A model generated the notes under the pieces. It was not told where the DNA came from. It made no database searches and saw only the letters and a list, made by a program, of their open reading frames with translations. A program made the position numbers and the translations under genes. A stretch of DNA of 64,000 nt from Tectiglobus sp965247245 (GTDB lineage: Bacteria > Pseudomonadota > Alphaproteobacteria > Rhizobiales > Hyphomicrobiaceae), in contig CBDFGV010000003.1 in assembly GCA_965247245.1 (NCBI GenBank), forward strand, positions 3,906,001-3,970,000. The letters run 5' to 3'. Of this stretch, positions 9,129 through 19,941 are shown piece by piece (the first letter of the stretch is position 1; every line of letters starts with the position of its first letter).

Positions 9129-9899
9129 ATGTCCGCTCCTATCAAGGTCTTCTGGCAGCCCCATTGAACAAGCTGCCTCAGGGTCAAAGAATACCTGTCG
9201 GTCCGTGAGATCGAGTTCGAATCCGTAAACGTCATGGCAGATGCTGCCGGTATGGAAGAGCTGCAGCGCTTAGGCGCGCGGACAGTGCCGGTTGTGTCGA
9301 AAGGCGACAAGTTCGTTTTTGCCCAGGTGATCAAGGATGTTGTCGAGTTCCTTGGGTTGACGGACGATACCGCGCCACAACTCTCACCTGATGCCCTCAA
9401 GCAGCGTTACAAAGACGTCGTTGCAATCGCAGTGAACCTCGTGCGCCAGATGCCGGATGACCGGCTCGAGAACGAGTTGCCAAACAGGCCACGTTCATGG
9501 CGCGTACTCATGCACCATGTCTTCCAAATCCCGTTCGCCTTTCTGGACATGGAAGAAACCGGCGAGACGCTGAGCTACGAGAACATGGTCGCACCACCGC
9601 CGGAAGACATGACAACGTCGCGGGCTATTGCAGAGTTCGGTGAGGCCGTCAGCGATCGCTTTTCAGCTTGGGCCGAGCGCACGGCCGGTGAAGATTTCTC
9701 AGGCCAGGTGCCAACCTATTTCGGTGGGACGACGCGGCACGAGATGCTGGAACGTACGGTTTGGCACTCAACTCAACACGTGCGCCAGGTTGCATCTTTG
9801 CTGGAGCAGAGCGGGATCACGCCGGCTCAGTCGATTACGCCGGCTCATATTGCCGGCCTGCCACTCACTGACAAAGTCTGGGACGAGGCATCGGCCTAG
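9129..9899 (+). CDS. Selenoprotein: glutaredoxin-like domain (UTSC) fused to DinB-like domain
   Basis: 256 residues if the TGA at 9165-9167 (codon 13) is read as selenocysteine. The start reads MSAPIKVFWQPH-U-TSC, a thioredoxin-fold beta strand followed by a U-x-x-C motif exactly where glutaredoxins have CPYC. The cis-proline segment RTVPVVSKGDKFV follows at about residues 50-60. Residues about 95-256 look like a DinB/DUF664 four-helix domain with candidate metal ligands in LMHHVF and WHSTQHVRQ. In mycothiol or bacillithiol users DinB proteins are thiol transferases, so this fusion may couple a selenol to thiol-transfer chemistry; that is inference. Without Sec decoding the first possible start (9234) would delete the active site. 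Confidence 0.85.
9176..9201 (+). promoter_or_regulatory. Weak candidate SECIS hairpin for Sec codon 9165
   Basis: CAGG (9179-9182) can pair with CCTG (9194-9197), extended by CC/GG across a small internal loop. The apical loop starts with G about 16 bases after the UGA and includes GGUC-like sequence. Pairing is short and the fold is uncertain. Confidence 0.35.
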
Positions 9900-9992
9900 G
9901 GCGGCCTGAGCAGATACAACTTTCTGTGACATTGACCGTCAGACCTGAATGGACTGGCGGTTGCCCTCGGGTCGCGATAATCTCCGCCCGTA

Positions 9993-11407
9993 ATGCAGAA
10001 AAAGCCCAAGACTGAGTTTGCCAAACTGCCATCCGTTGACCGTTTGCTCACAAGCGACGGCGCGCGGGTTTTGGTTGAGCAGCACGGCCATGCCCCCGTT
10101 GTCAACGCAGCCCGCGAGCAGCTATCTGAGCTGCGTGCCGCCATTCGCGATGGCGCATCGGTGCAAATCTCGACGCCTGAAATGCTGGCCGACATTGCGG
10201 AACGCTTGGCAGCATCGGCAGCGCCATCACTCAGACCGGTCTTCAATCTCACGGGGACGGTCCTGCACACCAATCTCGGTCGTGCTTTCTTGCCGGAGGA
10301 TGCTGTCGCCGAGGTTGTTGATGTTGCGCGTGGTGCCAGCAATCTCGAATATGACCTGTCCGCCGGACAACGTGGCGATCGCGATTCTCATCTCGATGAT
10401 TTGGTCTGCGAGATCACCGGGGCGGAAGCAGCAACTGTCGTCAATAACAATGCGGCAGCCGTCATGCTTGTCTTGAACACTCTGGCCATCGGCAAGGAAG
10501 TGCCGGTGTCACGTGGCGAGCTTGTCGAGATTGGTGGGTCGTTTCGCATTCCGGATATTATGGCCCGTTCGGGCTGCCGATTAGTCGAGGTTGGCACAAC
10601 GAATCGAACGCACCTGAAAGACTTTGCGGCAGCTATTGGTCCTGAGACGGCCATGATCATGAAGGTGCACACGTCCAATTACATCATCCAGGGCTTCACC
10701 AAAGAGGTGCCGGAGTCGGAGATCGCCGAACTGTGCCACGCGCACGATCTGCCATTCGTCAATGATCTCGGTAGTGGCACGCTGGCAAACCTGGAAGACT
10801 ACGGCCTGCCCCACGAACCAACACCAATGGACGCTCTTAAGGACGGTGCCGATGTCGTGACCTTCTCCGGCGATAAGCTTCTTGGCGGCCCACAGGCGGG
10901 CTTGATTGTCGGTCGTAAGGATCTCATCGCCCGCATTAAGTCCAACCCGATGAAGCGCGCCTTGCGCTGCGATAAGATGACGATCGCCGCGTTGTCGGCT
11001 GTACTGCGGCTGTACCGAGATCCCGCGCGTCTCGCCGAACGATTGCCGGTGTTGAAAGCGCTTGCACGACCTGCAGACGATATTCGATCCATGGCGGAGA
11101 GCATTCTCGACGACATCCAGCAAGCAATCGGCGACAGGGCAGACGTCAGCACGATACCGTGTGATAGCGAAATTGGTTCAGGCGCATTGCCGACGCGCAC
11201 GATCGCGAGTTACGGTATCGCCGTTAAGCCCAGGAGCAAGGAAAAGTCTGGTCACGGTAGCAGGCTGAACAAGATTGCCGATGCTTTTCGCGGACTGCCC
11301 TTGCCGGTCATTGGCCGCATTCAAGATGATACTTTTATTCTCGATCTCCGTTGCCTGAATGATGCGGCAGCCTTCACTGACCAACTGAGTAAGCTCGACA
11401 TCAAACC

Positions 11408-11411
<4 letters not shown>
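9993..11411 (+). CDS. selA: L-seryl-tRNA(Sec) selenium transferase
   Basis: 472 residues, full length for SelA. A PLP enzyme that converts seryl-tRNA(Sec) to selenocysteyl-tRNA(Sec) with selenophosphate. The N-terminal SVDRLL segment, the NLTGTVLHTNLGRA block, and the PLP lysine in TFSGDKLLGGPQ (Lys295, the same number as in E. coli) are all visible. It overlaps selB by four bases (ATGA), so the two are translationally coupled. A selenophosphate synthetase (selD) must lie outside the window. Confidence 0.97.
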
Positions 11412-13333
<1,922 letters not shown>

Positions 13334-13425
13334 ACTGACACCACGTGCATAGTTCGGCAGCTTCATCCAGGCTAATGCACTCTCGCGAAGGCGGGCCTTC
13401 AGGTCTGGCCGTGAGCGCAAAAGAG

Positions 13426-13521
13426 GGAAAGGAATCGCACCCTGGTGGGGCGCCCGGTCTTCAAAACCGGTGGGACGCGTTAGACGGGTCCGGTGGGTTC
13501 GACTCCCACTCTTTTCCGCCA
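13426..13521 (+). tRNA. selC: tRNA-Sec(UCA)
   Basis: A 96-nt tRNA with an 8-bp acceptor stem (GGAAAGGA with TCTTTTCC), anticodon loop CTTCAAA on stem CCGGT/ACCGG, a long variable arm, T-arm GTGGG-TTCGACT-CCCAC, discriminator G and encoded CCA. The 8-bp acceptor, UCA anticodon and length are diagnostic. It lies 92 bases after selB. Confidence 0.97.
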
Positions 13522-13540
13522 ATTCTTCTCAGCATTGCCG

Positions 13541-15028
13541 TCAATCACCGCTCACGGCAGTCTTGACTTGGTTCTGCTCCAACAGGTCGTCGTCGAGGAT
13601 AGCCTGTGGAACATCGTAGGCTTCCAAAGAGGCCCAGTGTGCGTCGACGTCGCCACGAAACAATCCCTTGGTGATCGCAGAGACAAGCTTCGGCACTACT
13701 GTGGTCATCGCATTGATCGACGACCCCGAAGGTCCAAAGCTCATCGTTGTCGAGATTGAAAACAGGTGGATGTCTGAGATCCAAGGTGTCTCACCAGGCA
13801 CCTTTTCGACAAAGGCGTAGTCGGGGCTGAGATAGGGGAACCGAGCCAGCCGGTCATCGCGCTCGCTGTCCGGTGGCGTATAGCAATCCGCCCATGTCGC
13901 AATGTTATGTGCAAAAGCCGATAGCTCCGGCTTGGCTGTAAAGTCGTTGTCCATACCCGTGCCGGAGATGATGAAGTCGGCCGTAAACACACCCTTCGCC
14001 GTCTCGATCCTGAGCGTCTGTCCGGTATCCTGGACGGCGTGCCAGGGAGCACCGGTCACGATCCGAAAGTTGCTATGTGCGGTACACCGGTCGAGCGTTT
14101 GCTGCGGAAACCCTTCGCGTAAACCGAGAATGTGGCGCATGAACCGCCATCGCCAGGCATCATCGAGATCGCCAAGGTGCGCCAAGAATCCTCGAAACGT
14201 GAGCCAGCGATAGGGCTGGATGACTTGCGGCATCGCGCGGCGACAGAAGAGGTTGACCGACCGAGCACCAGCCTCAAGCGCGGTGGCTGCATTGTCGAAC
14301 GCCGAAGCGCCCGCGCCAAGAACGGCGACATCTTTGCCGGCAAGCCGCTCAAAGTCGATCTCGTCGGCCGCGTGTGCACGTCGATGCGTTGGGAGGGCCG
14401 CCACATCTGCCGGCATCCACCAGACGCCGGTACTATCCTGCCCGGTGGCGAGCACAATCTTGCGCGCGTAAACCGTTTCGACAGTCCCATCGCTTTGACT
14501 GAGCTCTGCTGCAAGGAGACCGTCATCCTGGGATATGATCCCGGTGACTGCCGTGTCATTGCGGACGGGAATCTCTGTGATGTCGCGCACCCACAGGAGA
14601 TAGTCGGCCCACAGCTCACTCGGGATAAGTTCAAGTTGGTCCCAGTTGCTCTCGCCGAACCGGGCAACATGCCATCGCGGATAGGTCAGGCTTGGTATGT
14701 CGAGATCAGGTCCCGTGTAGTCTTTGGGGCTGCGCAGAGTGTGCATGCGTGCATAAGTTCTCCATGGTCCCTCGCGACCACGCGCTGCCTTGTCGACGAC
14801 CAGAACATTGTCGACCCGCCAGCGCTTCAGCCCGAACGCCGTAGCAACGCCGGACTGTCCACCACCGACAATGAGAACGTCCAACGCTTGTGATCCGTCA
14901 GGCGCGATACGTGGTGTGAGCCACTCCATCCGTGGATGGCTGATCACTGCGAGATCCTGGCGGACCTGAGCCTCAAGCGCTGAGAGGCGTGACTGGCATT
15001 CCTGCTGTTCCGGTGGGGTATCCGTCAT
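13541..15028 (-). CDS. FAD/NAD(P)-dependent flavin monooxygenase-like oxidoreductase
   Basis: 495 residues. An N-terminal FAD Rossmann motif (LDVLIVGGGQSGVATAFGL), a central second nucleotide motif (VAVLGAGASAFDNAATAL), and the ATGQDSTG and IISGTGMDND segments indicate a class B flavoprotein monooxygenase or a related oxidoreductase. No signal peptide. It lies just after selC on the opposite strand and beside a quinone-related cluster. Substrate is unknown. Confidence 0.8.
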   Translation of the reverse strand: MTDTPPEQQECQSRLSALEAQVRQDLAVISHPRMEWLTPRIAPDGSQALDVLIVGGGQSGVATAFGLKRWRVDNVLVVDKAARGREGPWRTYARMHTLRSPKDYTGPDLDIPSLTYPRWHVARFGESNWDQLELIPSELWADYLLWVRDITEIPVRNDTAVTGIISQDDGLLAAELSQSDGTVETVYARKIVLATGQDSTGVWWMPADVAALPTHRRAHAADEIDFERLAGKDVAVLGAGASAFDNAATALEAGARSVNLFCRRAMPQVIQPYRWLTFRGFLAHLGDLDDAWRWRFMRHILGLREGFPQQTLDRCTAHSNFRIVTGAPWHAVQDTGQTLRIETAKGVFTADFIISGTGMDNDFTAKPELSAFAHNIATWADCYTPPDSERDDRLARFPYLSPDYAFVEKVPGETPWISDIHLFSISTTMSFGPSGSSINAMTTVVPKLVSAITKGLFRGDVDAHWASLEAYDVPQAILDDDLLEQNQVKTAVSGD

Positions 15029-15143
15029 TAACGTTCAAATACCTCGTGGTCATGACCATGCCTGTGAGTATGTGCCTTGCACAACCGCGAGACAAGCACT
15101 GCACCTGCACATTCATTAGGCATTGCCAGCGGCAATCTCGGCA

Positions 15144-16037
15144 TCAGGACAAACCGGTGACCAGATGATCAATGAGATTGCGGAGGCGCCGCGGCAGATA
15201 CTGGCGCGATGGCCAAAGCGCGAATGCCTCGACCTCCGACCATTCATGGTCTGTCAGGATTTGCTCTAGCTGACCATCCGCAAGCGCGCGATTGACAATG
15301 AATTCTGGCTGCAGCGCAACGCCCAAACCAGCGATCGCAGCATCGCGCAGCACATCGCCGTTATTGGAGAGCATGCGAATTTGCATGTTCGTCGAGCGCC
15401 GCCGCCCACTGCCATCAAGGCATGACCACACGCCCGGTCTCGCCACGGCGCCATAGCAGAGCGCCGGCAAATCGCTGACCCCGGAGAGTGATTTCGGTCG
15501 GCCATGTTCGCTGAGAAACGCCGGACTTGCGACGGCAATCACTTTGAAGCTGGTTAGCTTTCTGGCGGTTAGGCTCGAGTCTTCAAGGTTCCCGATCCGG
15601 ATCGCAAGATCGTAGCCTTCTCTTTGAATATCAACGCGACGGTCATCGAGATCCAGGTCAATATGCACCTCGGGAAACTGCGCCATGTAGGTGTTGAGGA
15701 CCGGCTGCAGTTCCGTAATGCCAAACGAGAGTGGTGCCGCAATCCGGATGCTTCCGGAGGGAGCCGCGTGAACATCGCCGACCCGTGCCTCCGCCGTCTG
15801 CACCTCTTCGAGTATGCGCTGACAGTCGGCGAGAAACTGCCGGCCGGCATCTGTGAGTTCCATCCGCCGCGTTGTGCGCGCGAGCAGATCTGCGCCAAGG
15901 CGGGTCTCCAGATCCTTCAGGCGCCGGCTCACGGCAGATGGTGCCACACGCAAGCGCGCCGCAGCGCCCGTCACCCCGGCTTCCGCGACCGCCACGAAAG
16001 TCCGCATCTCCTCCAGACGATCCAAACTATTCTCCAA
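15144..16037 (-). CDS. LysR-family transcriptional regulator
   Basis: 297 residues. N-terminal winged helix with the LysR pattern (MRTFVAVAEAG, AAARLRVAPSAVSRRLKDLE, LLARTTRRMELTDAG), then a periplasmic-binding-like effector domain (SGSIRIAAPLSFG). It is divergent from the azoreductase gene with a 137-base AT-rich intergenic space, the usual arrangement for a LysR regulator and its target. A quinone or aromatic inducer is plausible. Confidence 0.92.
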   Translation of the reverse strand: MENSLDRLEEMRTFVAVAEAGVTGAAARLRVAPSAVSRRLKDLETRLGADLLARTTRRMELTDAGRQFLADCQRILEEVQTAEARVGDVHAAPSGSIRIAAPLSFGITELQPVLNTYMAQFPEVHIDLDLDDRRVDIQREGYDLAIRIGNLEDSSLTARKLTSFKVIAVASPAFLSEHGRPKSLSGVSDLPALCYGAVARPGVWSCLDGSGRRRSTNMQIRMLSNNGDVLRDAAIAGLGVALQPEFIVNRALADGQLEQILTDHEWSEVEAFALWPSRQYLPRRLRNLIDHLVTGLS

Positions 16038-16174
16038 ATAAGAATTATAAGTTCTCCAATATAGTATTTAATTCTGTTCAAGTGAATATAGATAGTGCTC
16101 ATCAGTCGCTGGCAGACAGCGCGGAAAAACAATCAGGTGATCCGCTTGGAGCGGGATCACCAGGAGCCAATGAG

Positions 16175-16798
16175 ATGACCATGACACCGAAACCAACAAT
16201 ACTCCGAGTTGACGCCAGCGGCCGATATGAAGATTCGCAAACACGACACCTCACCGACAAGCTAGTCGCTCAACTATCGTCTGGAGACGACAGCCATGTC
16301 GTGACCCGTGACGTTGCAACCGGTGTAGAATTCGTAGACGCCGAATGGATCAGTGCGAACTTCACGCCTGAAGAGGAGCGGACCGAAGCGCAGGTGCAGC
16401 GACTGGCCGGCTCCGATGCTCTGGTCGATGAGCTTGTCCGATCGGACGTGATTGTGATTGGCAGTCCGATCTATAACTTCGGCGTGCCGGCAGCCCTCAA
16501 AGCCTGGGTTGATCAGGTCGCGCGGGCGCGCAAGACATTTCGTTACACCGAGAACGGGCCAGTTGGATTGCTTGAGGGCAAGAAAGCATACATCGTAGTG
16601 ACATCGGGCGGCACGGCCGTCGGCAGTGACATCGACTTCGCAACCGGCTACCTCAAGCACATCTTGGGCTTCATCGGAATTCACGATGTGACGGTGTTTG
16701 CAGCCGACCAGCTGATGAAGCACGGCGAGCAAAAGATCACGACTGTGGAGCAGGAAATCGAGGCGCATTTTGCATCAAAGTCCGCCAACGCTGCCTAG
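16175..16798 (+). CDS. azoR: FMN-dependent NADH-azoreductase (AzoR-like)
   Basis: 207 residues, normal for AzoR. Flavodoxin-like fold with LRVDASGR near the start, the FMN segment GSPIYNFGVPAALKAWVDQV, and VVTSGGTAVGSDIDFATGYLK. These enzymes reduce quinones and azo compounds with NADH. The start ATG at 16175 follows CAGGAG; the longer frame would run into the divergent regulator. It is probably co-transcribed with the glutathionyl-hydroquinone reductase 49 bases downstream. Confidence 0.9.
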   Translation: MTMTPKPTILRVDASGRYEDSQTRHLTDKLVAQLSSGDDSHVVTRDVATGVEFVDAEWISANFTPEEERTEAQVQRLAGSDALVDELVRSDVIVIGSPIYNFGVPAALKAWVDQVARARKTFRYTENGPVGLLEGKKAYIVVTSGGTAVGSDIDFATGYLKHILGFIGIHDVTVFAADQLMKHGEQKITTVEQEIEAHFASKSANAA

Positions 16799-16847
16799 AT
16801 CACGGGACCGGAACAGTGCCGTGATTGGATAGGAATAGGAGTGCATT

Positions 16848-17843
16848 ATGGGATTGCTAGTCGACGGCGAGTGGCGAGACGAATGGTATGACACTAAGTC
16901 GACCAAAGGCCACTTCAAGCGCTGGGATAGTGTGTTTCGCAATTGGGTGACGGCTGATGGTGAAGCCGGCCCAACCGGGCGTGGTGGCTTCAAAGCCGAG
17001 GCTGGTCGCTATCATCTCTATATCTCTTATGCCTGCCCGTGGGCGCACCGAACGTTGATCTTTCGCACCTTAAAAGGTCTCGAGGACATGATCGATGTTT
17101 CGGCTGTGCATTGGATCATGGCCGAGAATGGGTGGACGTTCGAAGCCGGTGACGGGGTTATTCCTGATCCCATCCTCAACGCCCGCTTCATGCACCAGAT
17201 CTACACGGCGGCCGAGCCAACTTATTCGGGCCGCGTAACGGTGCCAGTCTTGTGGGACAAGCGAACGGCAACCATCGTTTCCAATGAGTCATCCGAAATC
17301 ATCGAGATGTTCAACTCGGCCTTCGATGGTGTTGGTGCCAAACCCGGAAACTATTTTCCGGCCCATCTCGGTGACGAGATGGCAGCCGTCAATCAACGGA
17401 TTTACGACACCCTCAACAACGGCGTCTACAAAGCAGGTTTTGCAACAACCGAAGACGCCTACCTTGCGGCAGTGGAACCATTGTTTGAAACCATGGACTG
17501 GTTGGAACAACGTCTCTCAAAGCAGCGTTACCTGGTGGGTGATCAACCTACAGCAGCAGACTGGCGCGCATTCCCGACACTTTATCGGTTTGATGCAATC
17601 TACAATTCGCACTTCAAATGCTCACGCCGCCGCCTCATCGACTATCCAAATCTCTGGGCCTACACCCGTGATCTCTATCAACACCCCGGTATCGCTGACA
17701 CGGTGAACATGGAGCACGCGAGGCGCCACTATTTCGAAAGTCACCGCAGCATCAATCCGCATGGCATCGTACCGGTTATGCCGGCCGGCGTGGACTTCTC
17801 GGCGCCTCACGACCGTGCCGCGCTGACAAGCCAAGCCGCCTAG
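16848..17843 (+). CDS. yqjG: Glutathionyl-hydroquinone reductase (YqjG/PcpF type)
   Basis: 331 residues, the length of this xi-class glutathione transferase. It reduces glutathionyl-hydroquinones, removing glutathione from quinone adducts. The thioredoxin-fold domain carries the catalytic Cys63 in YACPWAHRT and the conserved block VPVLWDKRTATIVSNESSEI. The C-terminal helical domain has QPTAADWRAFPTLYRFD. It sits behind the azoreductase, which supports a quinone detoxification role. Confidence 0.93.
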   Translation: MGLLVDGEWRDEWYDTKSTKGHFKRWDSVFRNWVTADGEAGPTGRGGFKAEAGRYHLYISYACPWAHRTLIFRTLKGLEDMIDVSAVHWIMAENGWTFEAGDGVIPDPILNARFMHQIYTAAEPTYSGRVTVPVLWDKRTATIVSNESSEIIEMFNSAFDGVGAKPGNYFPAHLGDEMAAVNQRIYDTLNNGVYKAGFATTEDAYLAAVEPLFETMDWLEQRLSKQRYLVGDQPTAADWRAFPTLYRFDAIYNSHFKCSRRRLIDYPNLWAYTRDLYQHPGIADTVNMEHARRHYFESHRSINPHGIVPVMPAGVDFSAPHDRAALTSQAA

Positions 17844-17894
17844 GCGGTTGCCCAATTTAGCTGCCTAGTCTCGTACGAGCGCAACCCGCCGGCG

Positions 17895-18785
17895 CTAGTT
17901 GGCAGCGGCCAGCACGAAGTGATGCTCGACGTCGTAGAACGGGCCGTCAAATCCAAGCTCGGCGATCCGTCTGGGATCCTCCACGCGCTTGAACTCGGCC
18001 AGCAAACTCTCCTTCACGCCAAACACAGCGTCTGAACGGATGTAGGGGTCATCAGGATCAAAGATGTGCGTGGTGAGCTTCTCAAAACCGTCCGCCGATA
18101 GGATGTAGTGGAGATGGGCCGGACGATAGGGGTGACGCCCAAGCCTTGTGAGCAGTTGACCAACCGGTCCATCATCGGGCACCGGATAGTATCGCGGTTT
18201 TGCACCACGAAACCAGTAGCGTCCATCGGCGCCGGTTTCGAAAATGCCGCGCAGATTGAATTCGGGCTGAATACCCTTCTGTTGCACATCGTAAAAGCCA
18301 TCGTCGTTGGCTTGCCAGACGTCAATTGTGACGCCTGCGATGGGGTTGCCGTCAATGTCGGTAACGCGGCCATGCACGAACATCGGATCGCCCTTGCCAT
18401 CGAGCGAGATGTTGGAACCCATCTCCAGCCGCGGCGCGTCGGCGACATGAAATGGCCCGAGAACAGTCGACTCCGAGGCACCGGCCGGCTTGCGGTGATT
18501 GATGGCATCCACCAGCATCGACACACCCAGCACATCGGACAGCAAGATGTACTCTTGCCGCCAGTCGTTGCAGGTCTGACCCGTCGTCGTCAGAAACTTG
18601 ATCGCCTCAAACCATTCCTGTTCGGTGGGTTCGATCTCTTTCACCGCCTCATGTAGTTTTCGGACAATGACCTCCATGACCTGTTGTAAGCGAGGGTCAT
18701 CGCATTCAGCCATTCGACTGGTGACGGCTGCCACCGAGTTTTCTTCAGTGAAGTAGCCGCTGTGATTTTCAGCATCGCTGATCAT
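17895..18785 (-). CDS. Intradiol ring-cleavage dioxygenase (hydroxyquinol or catechol 1,2-dioxygenase)
   Basis: 296 residues. Cleaves an aromatic diol between the hydroxyls using Fe(III). The N-terminal helical dimerisation domain is followed by the catalytic beta sandwich. Candidate iron ligands are tyrosines in GRYWFRG and PRYYPVPDDGPVG and histidines in RPAHLHYILSADG. The sequence looks closest to hydroxyquinol 1,2-dioxygenases, which fits the quinone-handling neighbours, but catechol cannot be excluded. Start at the ATG 18785; the 24 upstream residues in frame are not family-like. It is convergent with the hydroquinone reductase gene. Confidence 0.88.
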   Translation of the reverse strand: MISDAENHSGYFTEENSVAAVTSRMAECDDPRLQQVMEVIVRKLHEAVKEIEPTEQEWFEAIKFLTTTGQTCNDWRQEYILLSDVLGVSMLVDAINHRKPAGASESTVLGPFHVADAPRLEMGSNISLDGKGDPMFVHGRVTDIDGNPIAGVTIDVWQANDDGFYDVQQKGIQPEFNLRGIFETGADGRYWFRGAKPRYYPVPDDGPVGQLLTRLGRHPYRPAHLHYILSADGFEKLTTHIFDPDDPYIRSDAVFGVKESLLAEFKRVEDPRRIAELGFDGPFYDVEHHFVLAAAN

Positions 18786-19073
18786 ACGATTTCTCCGTGG
18801 CAACTCATGCGCTGCAGTCGACTTTAGTGGAGACCCGCAACGGCTCCAAGGCATCGACTGCGCCGAAGCCCTCTCACTGCATCATCTGCCATGCTCCAAT
18901 CGCATGCAGCCGGAGGAGAGGGGGAGGCGCACTTCAACATTGAGTTTCCACAATGCTTATCTTCTGCTTGCTATCCCGGATTTTCGATTGCCAGAGCATC
19001 CTAGTTTTTGCACGCTCTTTTCTGACAAATAATCGCCTTATTCAAAGTAAGAGAAAATTTTTCAAAAACATTA

Positions 19074-19103
19074 TTGACTTGGAAACACTCTTCGACATAT
19101 AAG
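19074..19103 (+). promoter_or_regulatory. Sigma70-like promoter of the tRNA array
   Basis: -35 TTGACT (19074-19079), an 18-base spacer, and -10 TATAAG (19098-19103). Transcription would start near 19110 and run into the leader and tRNA array. Bases 18786-19073 upstream are AT-rich and show no gene. Confidence 0.7.
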
Positions 19104-19150
19104 ACCAGCCGCAGCCATGAGCTGCGTGTCAGAAACCTAAGAGAAGACCA

Positions 19151-19228
19151 ATGTTCTTCATATCCGCAGCATTCAAAAGACTCGGTAGCACCGCCAGCCA
19201 GATGAGCTGGTGTGGCATTGAGTGTTGA
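19151..19228 (+). CDS. Possible 25-residue leader peptide
   Basis: ATG at 19151 opens a 25-codon frame (begins MFFISAAFKRLG, ends WCGIEC), preceded by AAGAGAAG. It lies at the start of the array transcript and ends at the first structured element. No known family; translation is uncertain. Confidence 0.25.
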   Translation: MFFISAAFKRLGSTASQMSWCGIEC

Positions 19229-19307
19229 TGCGCGGAGGGTTGCTGACTTAACCAGACTGAAATCCCCGACATTGCGACGCTGCTAAGCAGCATCCATCCG
19301 CGCCAAC
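19224..19307 (+). ncRNA. Structured leader RNA element 1
   Basis: An 11-bp closing stem: GTTG (19224-19227) plus GCGCGGA (19230-19236) pair with TCCGCGC (19297-19303) plus CAAC (19304-19307). Inside are a GGTT/AACC hairpin and a GCTGC-TAA-GCAGC hairpin. Function unknown; it could be a processing signal or a small RNA domain. Confidence 0.5.
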
Positions 19308-19317
19308 AACCAAACTA

Positions 19318-19397
19318 GGAAGCGCATCCGATGGATGGTGACTTTGCCTGTCTATAACGCAGGCGAACCACCCGAATTCGGGGAACTCTCCGCTTCC
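19318..19397 (+). ncRNA. Structured leader RNA element 2, cloverleaf-like but not a recognisable tRNA
   Basis: A 7-bp closing stem (GGAAGCG 19318-19324 with CGCTTCC 19391-19397) encloses three hairpins: CATCC-GAT-GGATG, GCCTG...CAGGC inside GGTG/CACC, and CCCG-AATT-CGGG. The size and 7-bp end stem resemble a tRNA, but no T-arm sits next to the acceptor strand and there is no CCA. A GATCAC/GTGATC hairpin follows at 19408-19426. Confidence 0.45.
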
Positions 19398-19439
19398 ATT
19401 ACTGAACGATCACGGAACCAGTGATCAGTCTCTCTGCAA

Positions 19440-19471
19440 GGGGGCAACGCGACCCGGCCGAAAGGCCGCCC
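19440..19471 (+). repeat. Spacer repeat with GNRA-capped hairpin, copy 1
   Basis: A 32-nt segment with core GGCC-GAAA-GGCC and upstream CGCGACC. A second copy at 20575-20606 is similar, with the tetraloop changed from GAAA to GCAA (both GNRA). It may be an RNA structural spacer ahead of a tRNA. Confidence 0.5.
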
Positions 19472-19523
19472 TCGCGGAGCCGCCCGAGCGGAGCGAAGGA
19501 TTGCGCCGTGATCGAAGAGATTG

Positions 19524-19597
19524 TCCCGCGTAGCTCAGTGGTAGAGCAGTCGATCGATAATCGATGTGCGGTGGTTCGAGCCCACCCGTGGGGACCA
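19524..19597 (+). tRNA. tRNA-Ile(GAU), C33
   Basis: Acceptor TCCCGCG/CGTGGGG, D-arm GCTC...GAGC, anticodon loop TCGATAA on stem GTCGA/TCGAT, T-arm GGTGG-TTCGAGC-CCACC, A73, CCA encoded. Position 33 is C instead of the near-universal U. Confidence 0.8.
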
Positions 19598-19602
19598 GTT
19601 GA

Positions 19603-19680
19603 TCCGGTGTAGCTCAGCCAGGCAGAGCGCGCCCCTCATAAGGGTTGAGGTCGTTGGTTCAAATCCAACCGCCGGGACCA
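19603..19680 (+). tRNA. tRNA with CAU anticodon (Met or Ile2)
   Basis: Acceptor TCCGGTG/CGCCGGG with two G-U pairs, anticodon loop CTCATAA, T-loop TTCAAAT, A73, CCA encoded. Whether it is Met or lysidine-modified Ile2 cannot be decided by eye. Confidence 0.85.
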
Positions 19681-19734
19681 GTTAGAGCGCGAACGTATGA
19701 CAAGGCTATCACGTCATACAATCGCACAGTTAAG

Positions 19735-19810
19735 GCCGAGGTAGCTCAGATGGAGAGCGGCGGGACCGAAATCCCGTGCGGCGGTGTCTCGAAAACACCC
19801 CTCGGCGCCA
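19735..19810 (+). tRNA. Aberrant tRNA, anticodon unclear (GAA Phe or CGA Ser)
   Basis: Acceptor GCCGAGG/CCTCGGC is perfect, with G73 and CCA. The anticodon stem CGGGA/TCCCG closes a loop of only six bases, CCGAAA, one short and lacking U33. T-loop is CTCGAAA, so base 54 is C. Compared with normal Phe it looks like U33 to C plus one deletion. A hairpin GTATGAC/GTCATAC lies in the spacer before it. Confidence 0.6.
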
Positions 19811-19826
19811 GACACAAGGAGACGCT

Positions 19827-19902
19827 GCCAAGGTAGCAATGATGGTTCATGCGGCCGGTTGAAGCCCGGTAGATGTTGGCTCGAAACCAACCCTTGGCAC
19901 CA
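19827..19902 (+). tRNA. tRNA-Phe(GAA)
   Basis: Acceptor GCCAAGG/CCTTGGC, anticodon loop TTGAAGC on stem GCCGG/CCGGT, T-arm GTTGG-CTCGAAA-CCAAC (C54), A73, CCA encoded. Confidence 0.75.
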
Positions 19903-19941
19903 TAGTTCAACCTGCTGCAACGGCAGCAAAACAGGAGATAA

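Noticed and set aside
7819..9899. The TGA codons at 8278 and 9165 as sequencing errors or pseudogene stops
   Set aside because: Both fall in UxxC motifs at known Sec positions, frames are otherwise intact, and selA, selB and selC are next door.
14132..14893. 253-residue plus-strand frame
   Set aside because: Antisense to the flavin monooxygenase and composition-like only.
19110..19523. tmRNA, group I intron or RNase P RNA in the array leader
   Set aside because: I could not find a tag-peptide frame, intron core pairings or the conserved RNase P blocks.
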